Part shown: positions 1 to 7,868 of the stretch, piece after piece
Layout: each line of letters opens with the position of its first letter
Numbering within the stretch: the stretch's first letter is position 1
IMG/VR virus record: IMGVR_UViG_3300028423_000997
Span: 1 to 34,646 of that record
Reading direction: 5' to 3' (one strand)
DNA: 34,646 nucleotides
From: a virus
Position numbers and translations under genes: made by a program
Notes under the pieces: generated by a model
What the model saw: the letters and a program-made list of their open reading frames with translations, nothing else
Database searches by the model: none
What the model was told of the DNA's origin: nothing

Positions 1-242
1 TCAAAATTGTCTTGGGAAATCTCTGCATTTAGCCCATAGAAAACTTTGTATTTGTTTTTACCCAACAGATTAAGATTATAACTGTTAGCTTTGTAAAAAT
101 AATCATCATCCTGGATGTATTCTTTTATTTTTCCAGTTATTCTTTCAACGGTATGTAATGTGAAACGGTTTATGCTTACTTGGTTAACATCACGACACAA
201 ATAAACCAAATAGTCATAAATTTGCTTTTCGGTATGATTCAT
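1..242 (-). CDS. Hypothetical protein, C-terminus cut off by window edge
   Basis: An open frame runs on the minus strand from an ATG at 242-240 to the window edge, giving 80 codons with no stop. The protein starts MNHTEKQIYDYLVYLC and is rich in Tyr, Asn and Lys, with no signal peptide or membrane segment. The ATG overlaps the stop of the upstream methyltransferase gene (ATGA, 239-242), which points to translational coupling in the same operon. I do not recognise the family. The coding call rests on the uninterrupted frame and the typical operon overlap. Confidence 0.6.
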   Translation of the reverse strand, partial: MNHTEKQIYDYLVYLCRDVNQVSINRFTLHTVERITGKIKEYIQDDDYFYKANSYNLNLLGKNKYKVFYGLNAEISQDNF

Positions 243-1504
243 GATGAAGTAAAAGGTGGACCCTTTCCTACAAGTTGCATGTTTGGAAAACGTTGTTGCA
301 AATAATTTTTCCAGTTCGCATGATGATTCTCATTGAATCTAAACTGGTGCCAGTCAAAAACATTACTGTACCAAAACCAGGACTTTTCTTCCTGATCTAC
401 TGTTTTGTCCAAGAATTTTTTCAACATTTTAACATTGTTTACAATGTCCAATCTGAAATAATATTTAGGCACTTGGCTATACAGATTGATAAATTTCTCC
501 CAATCAGAATCACTGATGCCCAAAGAGTCTCTCTGTTTCTTGAGCATATAATTGATCTTGGGAATTCCAGAACCGTATATCGGAAGTATACGATGATTTA
601 TTCCATCAGTGTATATATCATAAATCTGATCGAAATCATCATGTATACCACGTTCGCACACCCACCTGTCAGATACCATTTTCCAGTCAATTGCTGTTAA
701 CGAAATATCAAGATAAACAAATTTAAAATCTGGTTTTGTATGACCGTCCAATGCCGCTTTGAGTAAGCTTTTGTATCCGGCTGCAACACTTATATATGTT
801 TTTATTTCTGGATCAGCAGGGTCAAGTCTCCCATCAACATCATTATTAATATTTTCTGTATTGGTTATATATACTCCGTGTTTGAGGATATTTGAGTCAA
901 AATCATCCTGCTTCTGATGATCTTTTTCTGAATTGAATTGTGCTTTAATTTTTCTTTCTGGGCGCTTTTTGTCTGTATACAGACAGTATACATTTCTATC
1001 ACCCATTCTTATATCCAAAATAAAAGGAACAGCCTCATAAGCATATCTATCAAACAAATTGGAAAAGTCAGGACTCTTGTATGCGTCTGACGGATGGGGT
1101 TCTGCAATAATGACAATACGTGGCTTTACGGTTTCGATTAATCCTTCAATATATTCGTCTAATTCTGGATTTCCATGCTTTCCACAGTAATACATAAAAC
1201 CACTTAAAATTAAACAATCATATTCTTTACTGTCGCGGCCATACCAATGCTTATAATCCCACCCACACAGCCTTGCAAAATCATGTTGGGGATAGTTTTC
1301 TTCACAATAGTCTATGCATTCATCATCATTGTCGACACCGAAAAGTCTATAATCATAATCCTTTAAATGTTCATTTACCCTACTAACACCACAGCCAATA
1401 TCTACAATACTATGACAATCATTTTCTTGAATAAAATCTGCAATTTTTTCGAACATTGGATTTGCTTCTGGTGAAAGCAAATAACTCCACTGGTATGAAT
1501 CCAT
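239..1504 (-). CDS. SAM-dependent methyltransferase with an unknown C-terminal domain
   Basis: About 421 residues. The N-terminal half is a class I Rossmann methyltransferase: motif I VDIGCG near residues 34-39, an acidic residue closing strand 2 (FGVDN near 56-60), a motif-IV-like stretch (YDCLILSGF) and an AEPHP segment near 135. After about residue 185 comes a charged linker and then a second region of about 200 residues containing YLDISLTAIDW and WFWYSNVFDW, which I cannot assign. The substrate is unknown. An upstream in-frame ATG at 1510 overlaps the previous stop, but a GAGGA sequence sits 7 nt before the second ATG (1504-1502) and directly abuts the first, so I chose 1504. It is the second-last gene of the accessory operon seen here; the downstream gene overlaps it by 4 nt. 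Confidence 0.75.
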   Translation of the reverse strand: MDSYQWSYLLSPEANPMFEKIADFIQENDCHSIVDIGCGVSRVNEHLKDYDYRLFGVDNDDECIDYCEENYPQHDFARLCGWDYKHWYGRDSKEYDCLILSGFMYYCGKHGNPELDEYIEGLIETVKPRIVIIAEPHPSDAYKSPDFSNLFDRYAYEAVPFILDIRMGDRNVYCLYTDKKRPERKIKAQFNSEKDHQKQDDFDSNILKHGVYITNTENINNDVDGRLDPADPEIKTYISVAAGYKSLLKAALDGHTKPDFKFVYLDISLTAIDWKMVSDRWVCERGIHDDFDQIYDIYTDGINHRILPIYGSGIPKINYMLKKQRDSLGISDSDWEKFINLYSQVPKYYFRLDIVNNVKMLKKFLDKTVDQEEKSWFWYSNVFDWHQFRFNENHHANWKNYLQQRFPNMQLVGKGPPFTSS

Positions 1505-1506
1505 TT

Positions 1507-2007
1507 TCATTCCTCGATATAAACTCCCCAGATATATGGGTAGTTATTTTTAATATTTATAATGTGTTCAAAACCAATGTTGTCAGATATTTCACCCAAT
1601 TTTATTCTCCCTGTATTGTATTTGGGAAGTTTATAGTCAATATATTTTTCTAATTTGTTGTTCGTTATCCATAATTCCAAATCTTTCATGTATGCTCGTT
1701 TCCAGTTTTCATAGTATTGATTATTTTGTTTTCCTGCCTTGCTAAAAGTATACCTAATATAAGGCATTACATATTCTTGAGGCTTTACTTTTTTATTTTT
1801 TACTAATTCCACATCGTTTGAATAAAGGCAATTCATAAGATCTTTTCCAACTGTAGCAAAATCTAAATAAAGAACATCAGGACGTGTGGGTTCAAAAAGA
1901 TTATAATCAGAATTAACCAATTGATATATGCTTTTCATTGTTTCATTATCAACTGCGTTTCTTATTACAGTAAGAAGATATGGATTAGAATTACTAGTGT
2001 CTTCCAT
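1507..2007 (-). CDS. Hypothetical protein, accessory operon
   Basis: About 166 residues starting MEDTSNSNPY; an in-frame TTG lies 12 nt further upstream at 2019, but neither start has a clear Shine-Dalgarno sequence, so the ATG is preferred. The protein looks soluble and globular (LYLDFATVGKDL, YIWGVYIEE at the C-terminus), Tyr/Asn/Lys-rich, with no transmembrane segment and no motif I recognise. Its stop overlaps the ATGA before the methyltransferase gene. It sits between the first radical SAM gene and the methyltransferase, so it may be a partner or substrate of those enzymes; that is inference from position only. Confidence 0.6.
   Translation of the reverse strand: MEDTSNSNPYLLTVIRNAVDNETMKSIYQLVNSDYNLFEPTRPDVLYLDFATVGKDLMNCLYSNDVELVKNKKVKPQEYVMPYIRYTFSKAGKQNNQYYENWKRAYMKDLELWITNNKLEKYIDYKLPKYNTGRIKLGEISDNIGFEHIINIKNNYPYIWGVYIEE
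1554..1561 (-). promoter_or_regulatory. Possible late promoter box TATAAATA
   Basis: The minus strand reads TATAAATA, the exact T4 late consensus, about 50 nt upstream of the methyltransferase start. It lies inside the end of the upstream gene in an AT-rich stretch, so a chance match is quite possible. Confidence 0.25.
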
Positions 2008-2033
2008 ACGATGAACCAATTGATTTATTTTTT

Positions 2034-2345
2034 CTAATAAATTATAAAAATCTTTAATTGAAGTAACAGCCTGGTTTGATTATCAATAGCTTCATATTCG
2101 TTATAGTCAAATCTTTTTACCGGTTCATTTATTTCAGAAATATAATGTTTTGTAGATTTCCAAGATTCAAGAAATGTTTTTGTAATGTAATGATTTTCTA
2201 AATTAAAAACAATACTTTTATGATTTTCGCTATCTTCTTGATATATTTCATTTAATGGAACATAAAATGTGTTGGTTCCATTTTCATTATATTTTTCGTT
2301 TTCGTTACGTAGGTTTTTACTGTAAACAATCCTAAGTTTTGTCAT
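2034..2345 (-). CDS. Small hypothetical protein downstream of a radical SAM gene
   Basis: About 103 residues starting MTKLRIVYSK. A longer start at 2363 exists, but GGTGGA lies 6 nt before the ATG at 2345, so the shorter form is preferred; it overlaps the end of the radical SAM gene by 14 nt. The protein is rich in Asn, Tyr, Glu and Lys, has no Cys, and ends with a hydrophobic stretch (LLLQLKIFIIY). No family recognised. Small genes directly coupled to twitch radical SAM enzymes are sometimes their peptide substrates, but the absence of Cys and of a leader/core layout gives no positive support here. Confidence 0.55.
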   Translation of the reverse strand: MTKLRIVYSKNLRNENEKYNENGTNTFYVPLNEIYQEDSENHKSIVFNLENHYITKTFLESWKSTKHYISEINEPVKRFDYNEYEAIDNQTRLLLQLKIFIIY

Positions 2346-3729
2346 ATCGTGTCCACCATTCATAAAGTTCAGGATCTCGTTTGTAGATGTCTTCCAGTCG
2401 TAGCTTTTCCTGGCGTATTCTATCTAATTTATCCTGGTATCCTTTACCATTACGAAATTCCTGTTCTGCACGTTCTGGCCATTGCTCTTCAAATGTCGGC
2501 CTATTTTTCATTTCACGCAGCGTGTTGACCAGAGTCATTTGTTTTTGTGATGCCCGTGGCTCCATGTATTCTAGAAGCTGATCAACATGTTTATCTAAAA
2601 TATAACGAGGCCACGCGAAGGGACTGAATACAATATCAGGATGAAATGCAAACATGATTTTTGTTTCAATCCTAACATCGAGTTCACGGCTTAAATCAAA
2701 GAGATCTTTTAGTGAAAACATTCCTGGTCCTGTAATTGTAAGATCGAACAACATACGATCCTGACCTCCAGGAAGTTCCAATCCTCTTTTGAAATTTTCT
2801 AACCAGTCTTCCCAAACAATTCCTTTTCGAATAAATTCGACAATTTCACCAGTGCCATCAATACTAGCACACATTAACCAGTCTTTAAATTCAGGTAGAT
2901 AATCATATAGATTTTGGCCTTTAAAATCAACACGACTGAGATTGCTGTTATAACGCAAGTAACAGTTTTTTGCACTTCCGTTATTAACCATTTCTTCAAG
3001 TGCCCACCAATGTATATCATACATAAGAGGTTCGCCGCCGACCCAGTAGATTTCTTCCACGATACCGTCGCTGATGGCTTTACGAAATTCTGGCTCAACA
3101 ACATTAATCTGAAAATCTTGCATTTTATGTTTAACTTCTGGAATCATAAATGGCTGATTTTCAGGAGTCCACATATCATGTTTTTTCTTTTCAGCTTCCC
3201 AGCTTGAACTCAATTGTTCTCCACACATACGGCACTTGAAGTTACAAAGGTTGCTGTAACGATAATCAAAGCTAATGACCGGCATATCTGTACGCCCATC
3301 GTCATCTGTTTTGTCAAAAGCTTCTTGAATTTTATCACGAAACATCACACCTGTAAACCATTTACGATAGCTGCTCATACTGAGGATATCTTCATTACAA
3401 ACATCACATTGAGGAATTCGTTCTCCTGCCATGAGCTTTTTGCGAATATCTCGCATGTATTCCGAATTCCAATGTTCTTCAAGGCTTGTTGGATTGAATT
3501 CATCTGCATGTGTTTTGGATTCTTTTATATCTCCATAACGTTCATCATTGCTTGCATCGATATATTGTTTCTGGAAACTGTGTTCTTCTCTACTCGCACA
3601 GCACAAACGGCGCTCGCCTTGAGGACTGATATATGTGTGTGCCCAGGGCGCCATACAGAAAGTTTTATTTTCGCTGTCTGGGCTACAACTTCCATCAGGA
3701 AGCCATTTGGGTATTTTTCTTTCAGTCAT
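2332..3729 (-). CDS. Twitch-domain radical SAM protein 1
   Basis: 465 residues. The radical SAM motif CxxxCxxC is CNFKCRMC (C162, C166, C169), which binds the 4Fe-4S cluster that cleaves S-adenosylmethionine. It is followed by a GGEPL motif (WVGGEPLMYD), the usual SAM-amine-binding element, and by a YNSN segment typical of the SPASM/twitch group. Upstream of the core is an N-terminal cysteine region: C25 in FCMAPWAHTYISPQGERRLCC, C43/C44, and C108/C111 in QCDVC. This matches the N-terminal twitch layout, where an auxiliary Fe-S cluster precedes the core. Proteins of this group often modify peptides or proteins; the substrate here is unknown. It is clearly more diverged from the two radical SAM proteins upstream than those are from each other. 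One base separates it from the preceding gene, so it is co-transcribed. Confidence 0.88.
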   Translation of the reverse strand: MTERKIPKWLPDGSCSPDSENKTFCMAPWAHTYISPQGERRLCCASREEHSFQKQYIDASNDERYGDIKESKTHADEFNPTSLEEHWNSEYMRDIRKKLMAGERIPQCDVCNEDILSMSSYRKWFTGVMFRDKIQEAFDKTDDDGRTDMPVISFDYRYSNLCNFKCRMCGEQLSSSWEAEKKKHDMWTPENQPFMIPEVKHKMQDFQINVVEPEFRKAISDGIVEEIYWVGGEPLMYDIHWWALEEMVNNGSAKNCYLRYNSNLSRVDFKGQNLYDYLPEFKDWLMCASIDGTGEIVEFIRKGIVWEDWLENFKRGLELPGGQDRMLFDLTITGPGMFSLKDLFDLSRELDVRIETKIMFAFHPDIVFSPFAWPRYILDKHVDQLLEYMEPRASQKQMTLVNTLREMKNRPTFEEQWPERAEQEFRNGKGYQDKLDRIRQEKLRLEDIYKRDPELYEWWTRYDKT

Positions 3730-3730
3730 T

Positions 3731-4288
3731 CTACCTCACATACAAGGCACCTTTACCAGTGCCTGAAAAACTTTGCACAAATCCATTCCTGTTATGATCC
3801 CCATATGCAAGAAACGTGTCTCCTGCATCAATACCAAAGCCTATATTTTCACTAGGCTGTTGCCAGACACGTATTGGACTTGAATTCGGATCGATACTCA
3901 AAAGGTTGCTATTTTTTATATCCATAGCAGGTGTTATACTGCTAAATTTTTCGATACTGTTATGAACATACATTTTGAATGGAAATTCTAGCCATTCATT
4001 GAATGGCCATTTAAAGCAATCAACTTTAGCCATTATATTATATTCATTGTTTTTTGTCATGAGCTGATTAATTTGAGCGTCAGATAGCTTTACATCTTTT
4101 ACTTTTTGATCATTCAAATGATTATTATTATCCCAATCAACTTCTGCTACACGTATCCAACCCGATCCATCAGAAAATACAGTTTGCAGATTTACATGTT
4201 CTCCGCCTACAAAATATTCGTAATATCCATCCTTTAAGTAATGATAATCACAAAGATAATCATATGACGATGAGTATTTTTTATCCAT
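3731..4288 (-). CDS. Hypothetical protein between oxygenase and radical SAM genes
   Basis: 185 residues, beta-rich in appearance, rich in aromatic residues and Asn/Asp (DGYYEYFVGGEHVNL, GSGWIRVAEVDWD), with a Gly-rich C-terminus (GIDAGDTFLAYGDHNRNG). No signal peptide, membrane segment or family motif that I recognise. It starts with ATG inside the last 8 nt of the 2OG-oxygenase gene and stops 1 nt before radical SAM gene 1, so translation is very likely coupled to both. It could be a partner or a protein substrate of those enzymes; this is positional inference only. Confidence 0.65.
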   Translation of the reverse strand: MDKKYSSSYDYLCDYHYLKDGYYEYFVGGEHVNLQTVFSDGSGWIRVAEVDWDNNNHLNDQKVKDVKLSDAQINQLMTKNNEYNIMAKVDCFKWPFNEWLEFPFKMYVHNSIEKFSSITPAMDIKNSNLLSIDPNSSPIRVWQQPSENIGFGIDAGDTFLAYGDHNRNGFVQSFSGTGKGALYVR

Positions 4289-4895
4289 GGTATTTTACTG
4301 TCCTTCCTGGTTTCCAGGTTGCATAATGCAACTGGTTTTCGTCCCATTCCTGGTCACTAAAAACAGTTACAACACTTTTCCTGTCGACTGGTTCTTTAAT
4401 AAGATTGACACCGTGCCAGGTAAGATTGTCATATGGTGCGATAATTTTACAACTGTTTCTCACAAATGGCGCAACTGCTAATGTCTCGTATTTCTTTGTA
4501 AATTTATCAACCGAATAAATTGCAGTGCCAGCTTCAGGGCTACTATCATCGTCAGCAAGATAGACAGTCATTGTGAATACCCTAGGATAACTATCACAAT
4601 GTGGTTTCAAACTATACCCTGCACCAGCCCTTTGCCAAAACGTGTAGATACTAGAAATTAGGTCACTGCGTAATGGACTATCACGGAATTTTTCAAAGAG
4701 TAACTTGACAAAATTAGGGTTATCAAAAATTTCAAGTATGTGCTCGCTTGCTGTTTGCAAATTACAACCCATGAGTTCCTGATAAACATCATCAGGAAAT
4801 AGATTTTGTATTGCAACCCATTCAAATCCGTCTTTTTCAATCCGAGAACGCCGTAGCGCATCGACTGTATGCTGCTGTGCTCGTTCTAAATCCAT
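4281..4895 (-). CDS. 2-oxoglutarate/Fe(II)-dependent oxygenase
   Basis: 204 residues with the double-stranded beta-helix signature of the prolyl-hydroxylase-like family: iron ligands H99 and D101 in PHCDSYPR, distal H161 in LTWHGV, and R172 with S174 in the DRKS segment, placed to bind the 2-oxoglutarate carboxylate. GTAIY near 123 and the spacing of about 60 residues between HxD and H are also typical. The enzyme would hydroxylate or otherwise oxidise a substrate using O2, 2-oxoglutarate and Fe(II). T4-like phages of marine bacteria commonly carry such genes, mostly with unknown targets. It starts 3 nt after radical SAM gene 2 and overlaps the next gene by 8 nt. Confidence 0.85.
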   Translation of the reverse strand: MDLERAQQHTVDALRRSRIEKDGFEWVAIQNLFPDDVYQELMGCNLQTASEHILEIFDNPNFVKLLFEKFRDSPLRSDLISSIYTFWQRAGAGYSLKPHCDSYPRVFTMTVYLADDDSSPEAGTAIYSVDKFTKKYETLAVAPFVRNSCKIIAPYDNLTWHGVNLIKEPVDRKSVVTVFSDQEWDENQLHYATWKPGRTVKYHG

Positions 4896-4898
4896 TGC

Positions 4899-6377
4899 TT
4901 ATCCTAGCTTGTCTTCCTGTGTGTTCCAGCCGTGTTTCAAGTCATCATTTACATACACATCGGTTGTTGCAGGGTCTCCTGCTCTCTCTGCTCGTCTCGC
5001 GCTGTAGACAAGCTCTGGACTATATTCCAGGCTGTTGTACCAGTCAGAGAATGTTGGAAACGTCTCTGAGAAGTTTTTTCCACGGCGGCGGTCATACTGC
5101 TCATAAAAATATTTGAAGTCGTTATACAAGCGATCTTCTTCTGCCGTGTGGCGATGTGGAGTTTTGACAACGTCAAGATAATCAATCAATCGCTGAACAT
5201 GATCAACTTCATGATCCCAGAGCTCACTGCGATTTTCAGCAAACCAATTCTCTAGTTTCTCCTTGAAAACATTCTTGAGCTCAACTGGAATAATTGCAGG
5301 ACTCTGAAAACTCGGGAAGCGCAAAATATTAAGTGTCATGCTTGGTGCACGTCCACCATATTCTCTTCTCAACTCAAGCATATCATCCATGAATTCCGTG
5401 ATGCTTTCTAGACATAGTGAATTGATAGTCATCATCATATGAATTTTATGAATATTTCCGTCTCGGATCAATCGATGAATATTTTTAAGCCATACATCAT
5501 AATCCATGCCATCACGGATATATTCACTTTGTGCACCAACACTCTCGTTGCTTGTGTAAATTTCTAATTTCTTGACGCTATGACTGGCTTCTAATAGGCG
5601 CTGTAATAGCTTGTCTTTTTCAGGAACAAGATTTGAATTGATAGCAAAACGCATTTCGCTATCAGGATTATCTTTGAACCAGTCAAACAACTTCCAAACT
5701 GATTTGTGCATCATGGGTTCTCCCCCTGTAACACGAATCTCTTCTAAATTTTGACTCAGACTAGAATCCCACCATTTCCAGAAAGCTTGGATATACGGAT
5801 TATCTTCTTCGTGCTTGGTTTTTCTGCCTGCCCAAGGCGCTGTATCTACAAAATGACCACGACCATCACTCTGGATATTCTTATAGGCACCATTTTCTTT
5901 TATATCCTTAACCCAGGTTGAACTAAACGCAGGGTTACAGTATGAGCAAGCAAAATTACAAGCACGGTCAAATGCAATTTCAAGCGTTTTTAGATCTACA
6001 TCCTCATCCCAAGGCAGTTCTGCTAGACGTTGAACATCTTGGTCTTTGTAAATTTCTGTTTTGTAAACACGATCACTCACATTGTTTCGTCCAATGTCCT
6101 CGACTTTCCAGCAATACTCACATTCTTGCGGGCGTTCACCTTTAAGCATCATTTCACGCATTTTTTTCTTGTGTTGCGTATTATGAATTGCGCTGGGATT
6201 TTTCTTGATCTCTTCTTCGTCAATCCAATGCGCAGGAGGGTGGTGACAACTGGCTGTTTGTCCATGCCCTAACCAAATCGTAGCATTATACCATTTTGCT
6301 GCACAGAAGCTATCTGATACTGGATCAATCATTCGCTTCTTGTATTCTAGATGTGTTTCTTTTCCAGCCTTAGCCAT
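4899..6377 (-). CDS. Twitch-domain radical SAM protein 2
   Basis: 492 residues. The radical SAM motif is CNFACSYC (C140, C144, C147), followed by the SAM-binding motif RVTGGEPMMHK and an INSN segment. The N-terminal region carries C25 (FCAAKWY), C44 (ASCHHPPAH) and C86/C89 (ECEYCW), fitting an auxiliary-cluster twitch domain before the core. It shares with protein 3 the HPP element after the second cysteine, the HNT segment, the CxYCW pair, the SDR segment and the overall order, so the two are tandem paralogues. It differs from protein 1, which lacks the HPP element. The reaction and substrate cannot be read from the sequence. A start at the ATG 6377 is supported by AGGACA 9 nt upstream. Confidence 0.88.
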   Translation of the reverse strand: MAKAGKETHLEYKKRMIDPVSDSFCAAKWYNATIWLGHGQTASCHHPPAHWIDEEEIKKNPSAIHNTQHKKKMREMMLKGERPQECEYCWKVEDIGRNNVSDRVYKTEIYKDQDVQRLAELPWDEDVDLKTLEIAFDRACNFACSYCNPAFSSTWVKDIKENGAYKNIQSDGRGHFVDTAPWAGRKTKHEEDNPYIQAFWKWWDSSLSQNLEEIRVTGGEPMMHKSVWKLFDWFKDNPDSEMRFAINSNLVPEKDKLLQRLLEASHSVKKLEIYTSNESVGAQSEYIRDGMDYDVWLKNIHRLIRDGNIHKIHMMMTINSLCLESITEFMDDMLELRREYGGRAPSMTLNILRFPSFQSPAIIPVELKNVFKEKLENWFAENRSELWDHEVDHVQRLIDYLDVVKTPHRHTAEEDRLYNDFKYFYEQYDRRRGKNFSETFPTFSDWYNSLEYSPELVYSARRAERAGDPATTDVYVNDDLKHGWNTQEDKLG

Positions 6378-6413
6378 TAATTTGTCCTATTCTTTCTATT
6401 TCTGAATATTTTT

Positions 6414-7859
6414 TTATCTAACACGCTCATTGAATTCTTTCTTGCACTCATTCCACCATCCAGATAACTCTGGAAATGTTTTTACAAAATCGACATCGCG
6501 TCTGTCGTTAATTTGATTGAAATATTTCCAGAATGTTGCTTTGCGATTTTTTAAATCCTGATTACTTATTTGATCTGAACCAGCTTGAATCCAGGCACGG
6601 TTTCTTTTATGCACATTTTGTGCACTCATCCAATCTGGAAACTGCAAGAATGGAATATCAAACCAGATACGTTGGCGCCGTTTTCTCACAAATTCAGGAT
6701 GTTCATGCCCGCCATGATCAGGAGGCTTGATTCTTACTTCTTCCTGATTTTCATATCCGAACTCTTCACGCAAATCCAAAATCATCTGTAAGAATCCACG
6801 CAAATTGGGAATACTCATCAGATTAAAAGTATTAATAAAAGTAATTTCTGTTCCGTGCGTTTCTTGCAATACTCGGCGAACATTGTCCAGCATGACTCGA
6901 TAATCAAGTCCTGTCCTAATATACTCAGCTTGCTCTCCAACAGAATCAACACTTACAAACAATGAAAAATGTTTACATGCAGGCGCAACATACCAATGAT
7001 TTCCAGAATCCGGATTTATCCTGTCTGGATCTTCCCATACCCGAATCTCTTCAATAGATTTCAATTGTTCTATAAATTTATCAAACAACTTCTGATTTGG
7101 CGGACACATGTTACTTGTAATACTAAGATCCAAATCACCTTTGGGATTTTTGTTTACATAATCTAGAACTTTAAACGTATTTTTGTCCATGAGTGGCTCT
7201 CCACCAGTCATGCGAAATACTTTTAGGTCCGGATATAATTCAGGCCACCATTCCCAGAAAGCTTTGACGTATGGATTGTCTTTGTTAGGGATATCATATG
7301 GCATCAAACCAGATTTAGTGAGACTGTTGATATCGTTATGCCTACCTTTTCCCAGTAATTTGAGAGGACCTTTTTCTTTGACTTCTTTCTCCCATTCAGT
7401 GCTCAGGTGTGGTGAACAATATGTGCACTTAAAATTACATGCTTGATTGAAATTAACTTCAACATAACGTGGGTTGATGTTTTCATCCCAGGAGCCTTCA
7501 ACAACTTCATCCCAAGCATCTTCAACCCACCATTCACTACTGCGATAATGACGGTCACTCAAGTGAGGTCCATCTGGTGCGTCTTCAATATTCCAGCAAT
7601 AATGACAACCAGAAGGACGTTTGCCTTCCCACATCTGCTTACGCTGACGAACTTTCTCATGTGTGTTATGCAATGCGCGAGGAGTAACTTTGAGTTCCTC
7701 AAGTGGCACCTGATGCGTGGGAGGATGGTAGCAACTCTGTGTTTGACCGTTTGGCAAGTGCATACTCACTTGTAGCCATTTGGCCATACACATTGTTGGA
7801 GAAATTTCGTTTAGTTTTTCTTTGGTCTTTTTTGCATTTTCAAAATAGTCTTCAGACAT
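6414..7859 (-). CDS. Twitch-domain radical SAM protein 3
   Basis: 481 residues. The radical SAM motif is CNFKCTYC (C141, C145, C148), followed by RMTGGEPLMDK and ITSNMC. N-terminal cysteines C24 (MCMAKW), C43 (QSCYHPPTH) and C85/C88 (GCHYCW) match those of protein 2 in order and spacing. A 36-nt gap separates the two genes, the longest gap within this stretch of the operon. In the middle it has an insertion around residues 265-290 (KSIEEIRVWEDPDRINPDSG) absent from protein 2, so the pair has diverged and may act on different positions or substrates. Starts with ATG, 9 nt after the glycosyltransferase stop. Confidence 0.88.
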   Translation of the reverse strand: MSEDYFENAKKTKEKLNEISPTMCMAKWLQVSMHLPNGQTQSCYHPPTHQVPLEELKVTPRALHNTHEKVRQRKQMWEGKRPSGCHYCWNIEDAPDGPHLSDRHYRSSEWWVEDAWDEVVEGSWDENINPRYVEVNFNQACNFKCTYCSPHLSTEWEKEVKEKGPLKLLGKGRHNDINSLTKSGLMPYDIPNKDNPYVKAFWEWWPELYPDLKVFRMTGGEPLMDKNTFKVLDYVNKNPKGDLDLSITSNMCPPNQKLFDKFIEQLKSIEEIRVWEDPDRINPDSGNHWYVAPACKHFSLFVSVDSVGEQAEYIRTGLDYRVMLDNVRRVLQETHGTEITFINTFNLMSIPNLRGFLQMILDLREEFGYENQEEVRIKPPDHGGHEHPEFVRKRRQRIWFDIPFLQFPDWMSAQNVHKRNRAWIQAGSDQISNQDLKNRKATFWKYFNQINDRRDVDFVKTFPELSGWWNECKKEFNERVR

Positions 7860-7868
7860 TACGTCCCT

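Noticed and set aside
2874-3207. Overlapping small frames on both strands within radical SAM gene 1
   Set aside because: They lie in the conserved GGEP region of a clear gene, lack ribosome sites and have no independent support.
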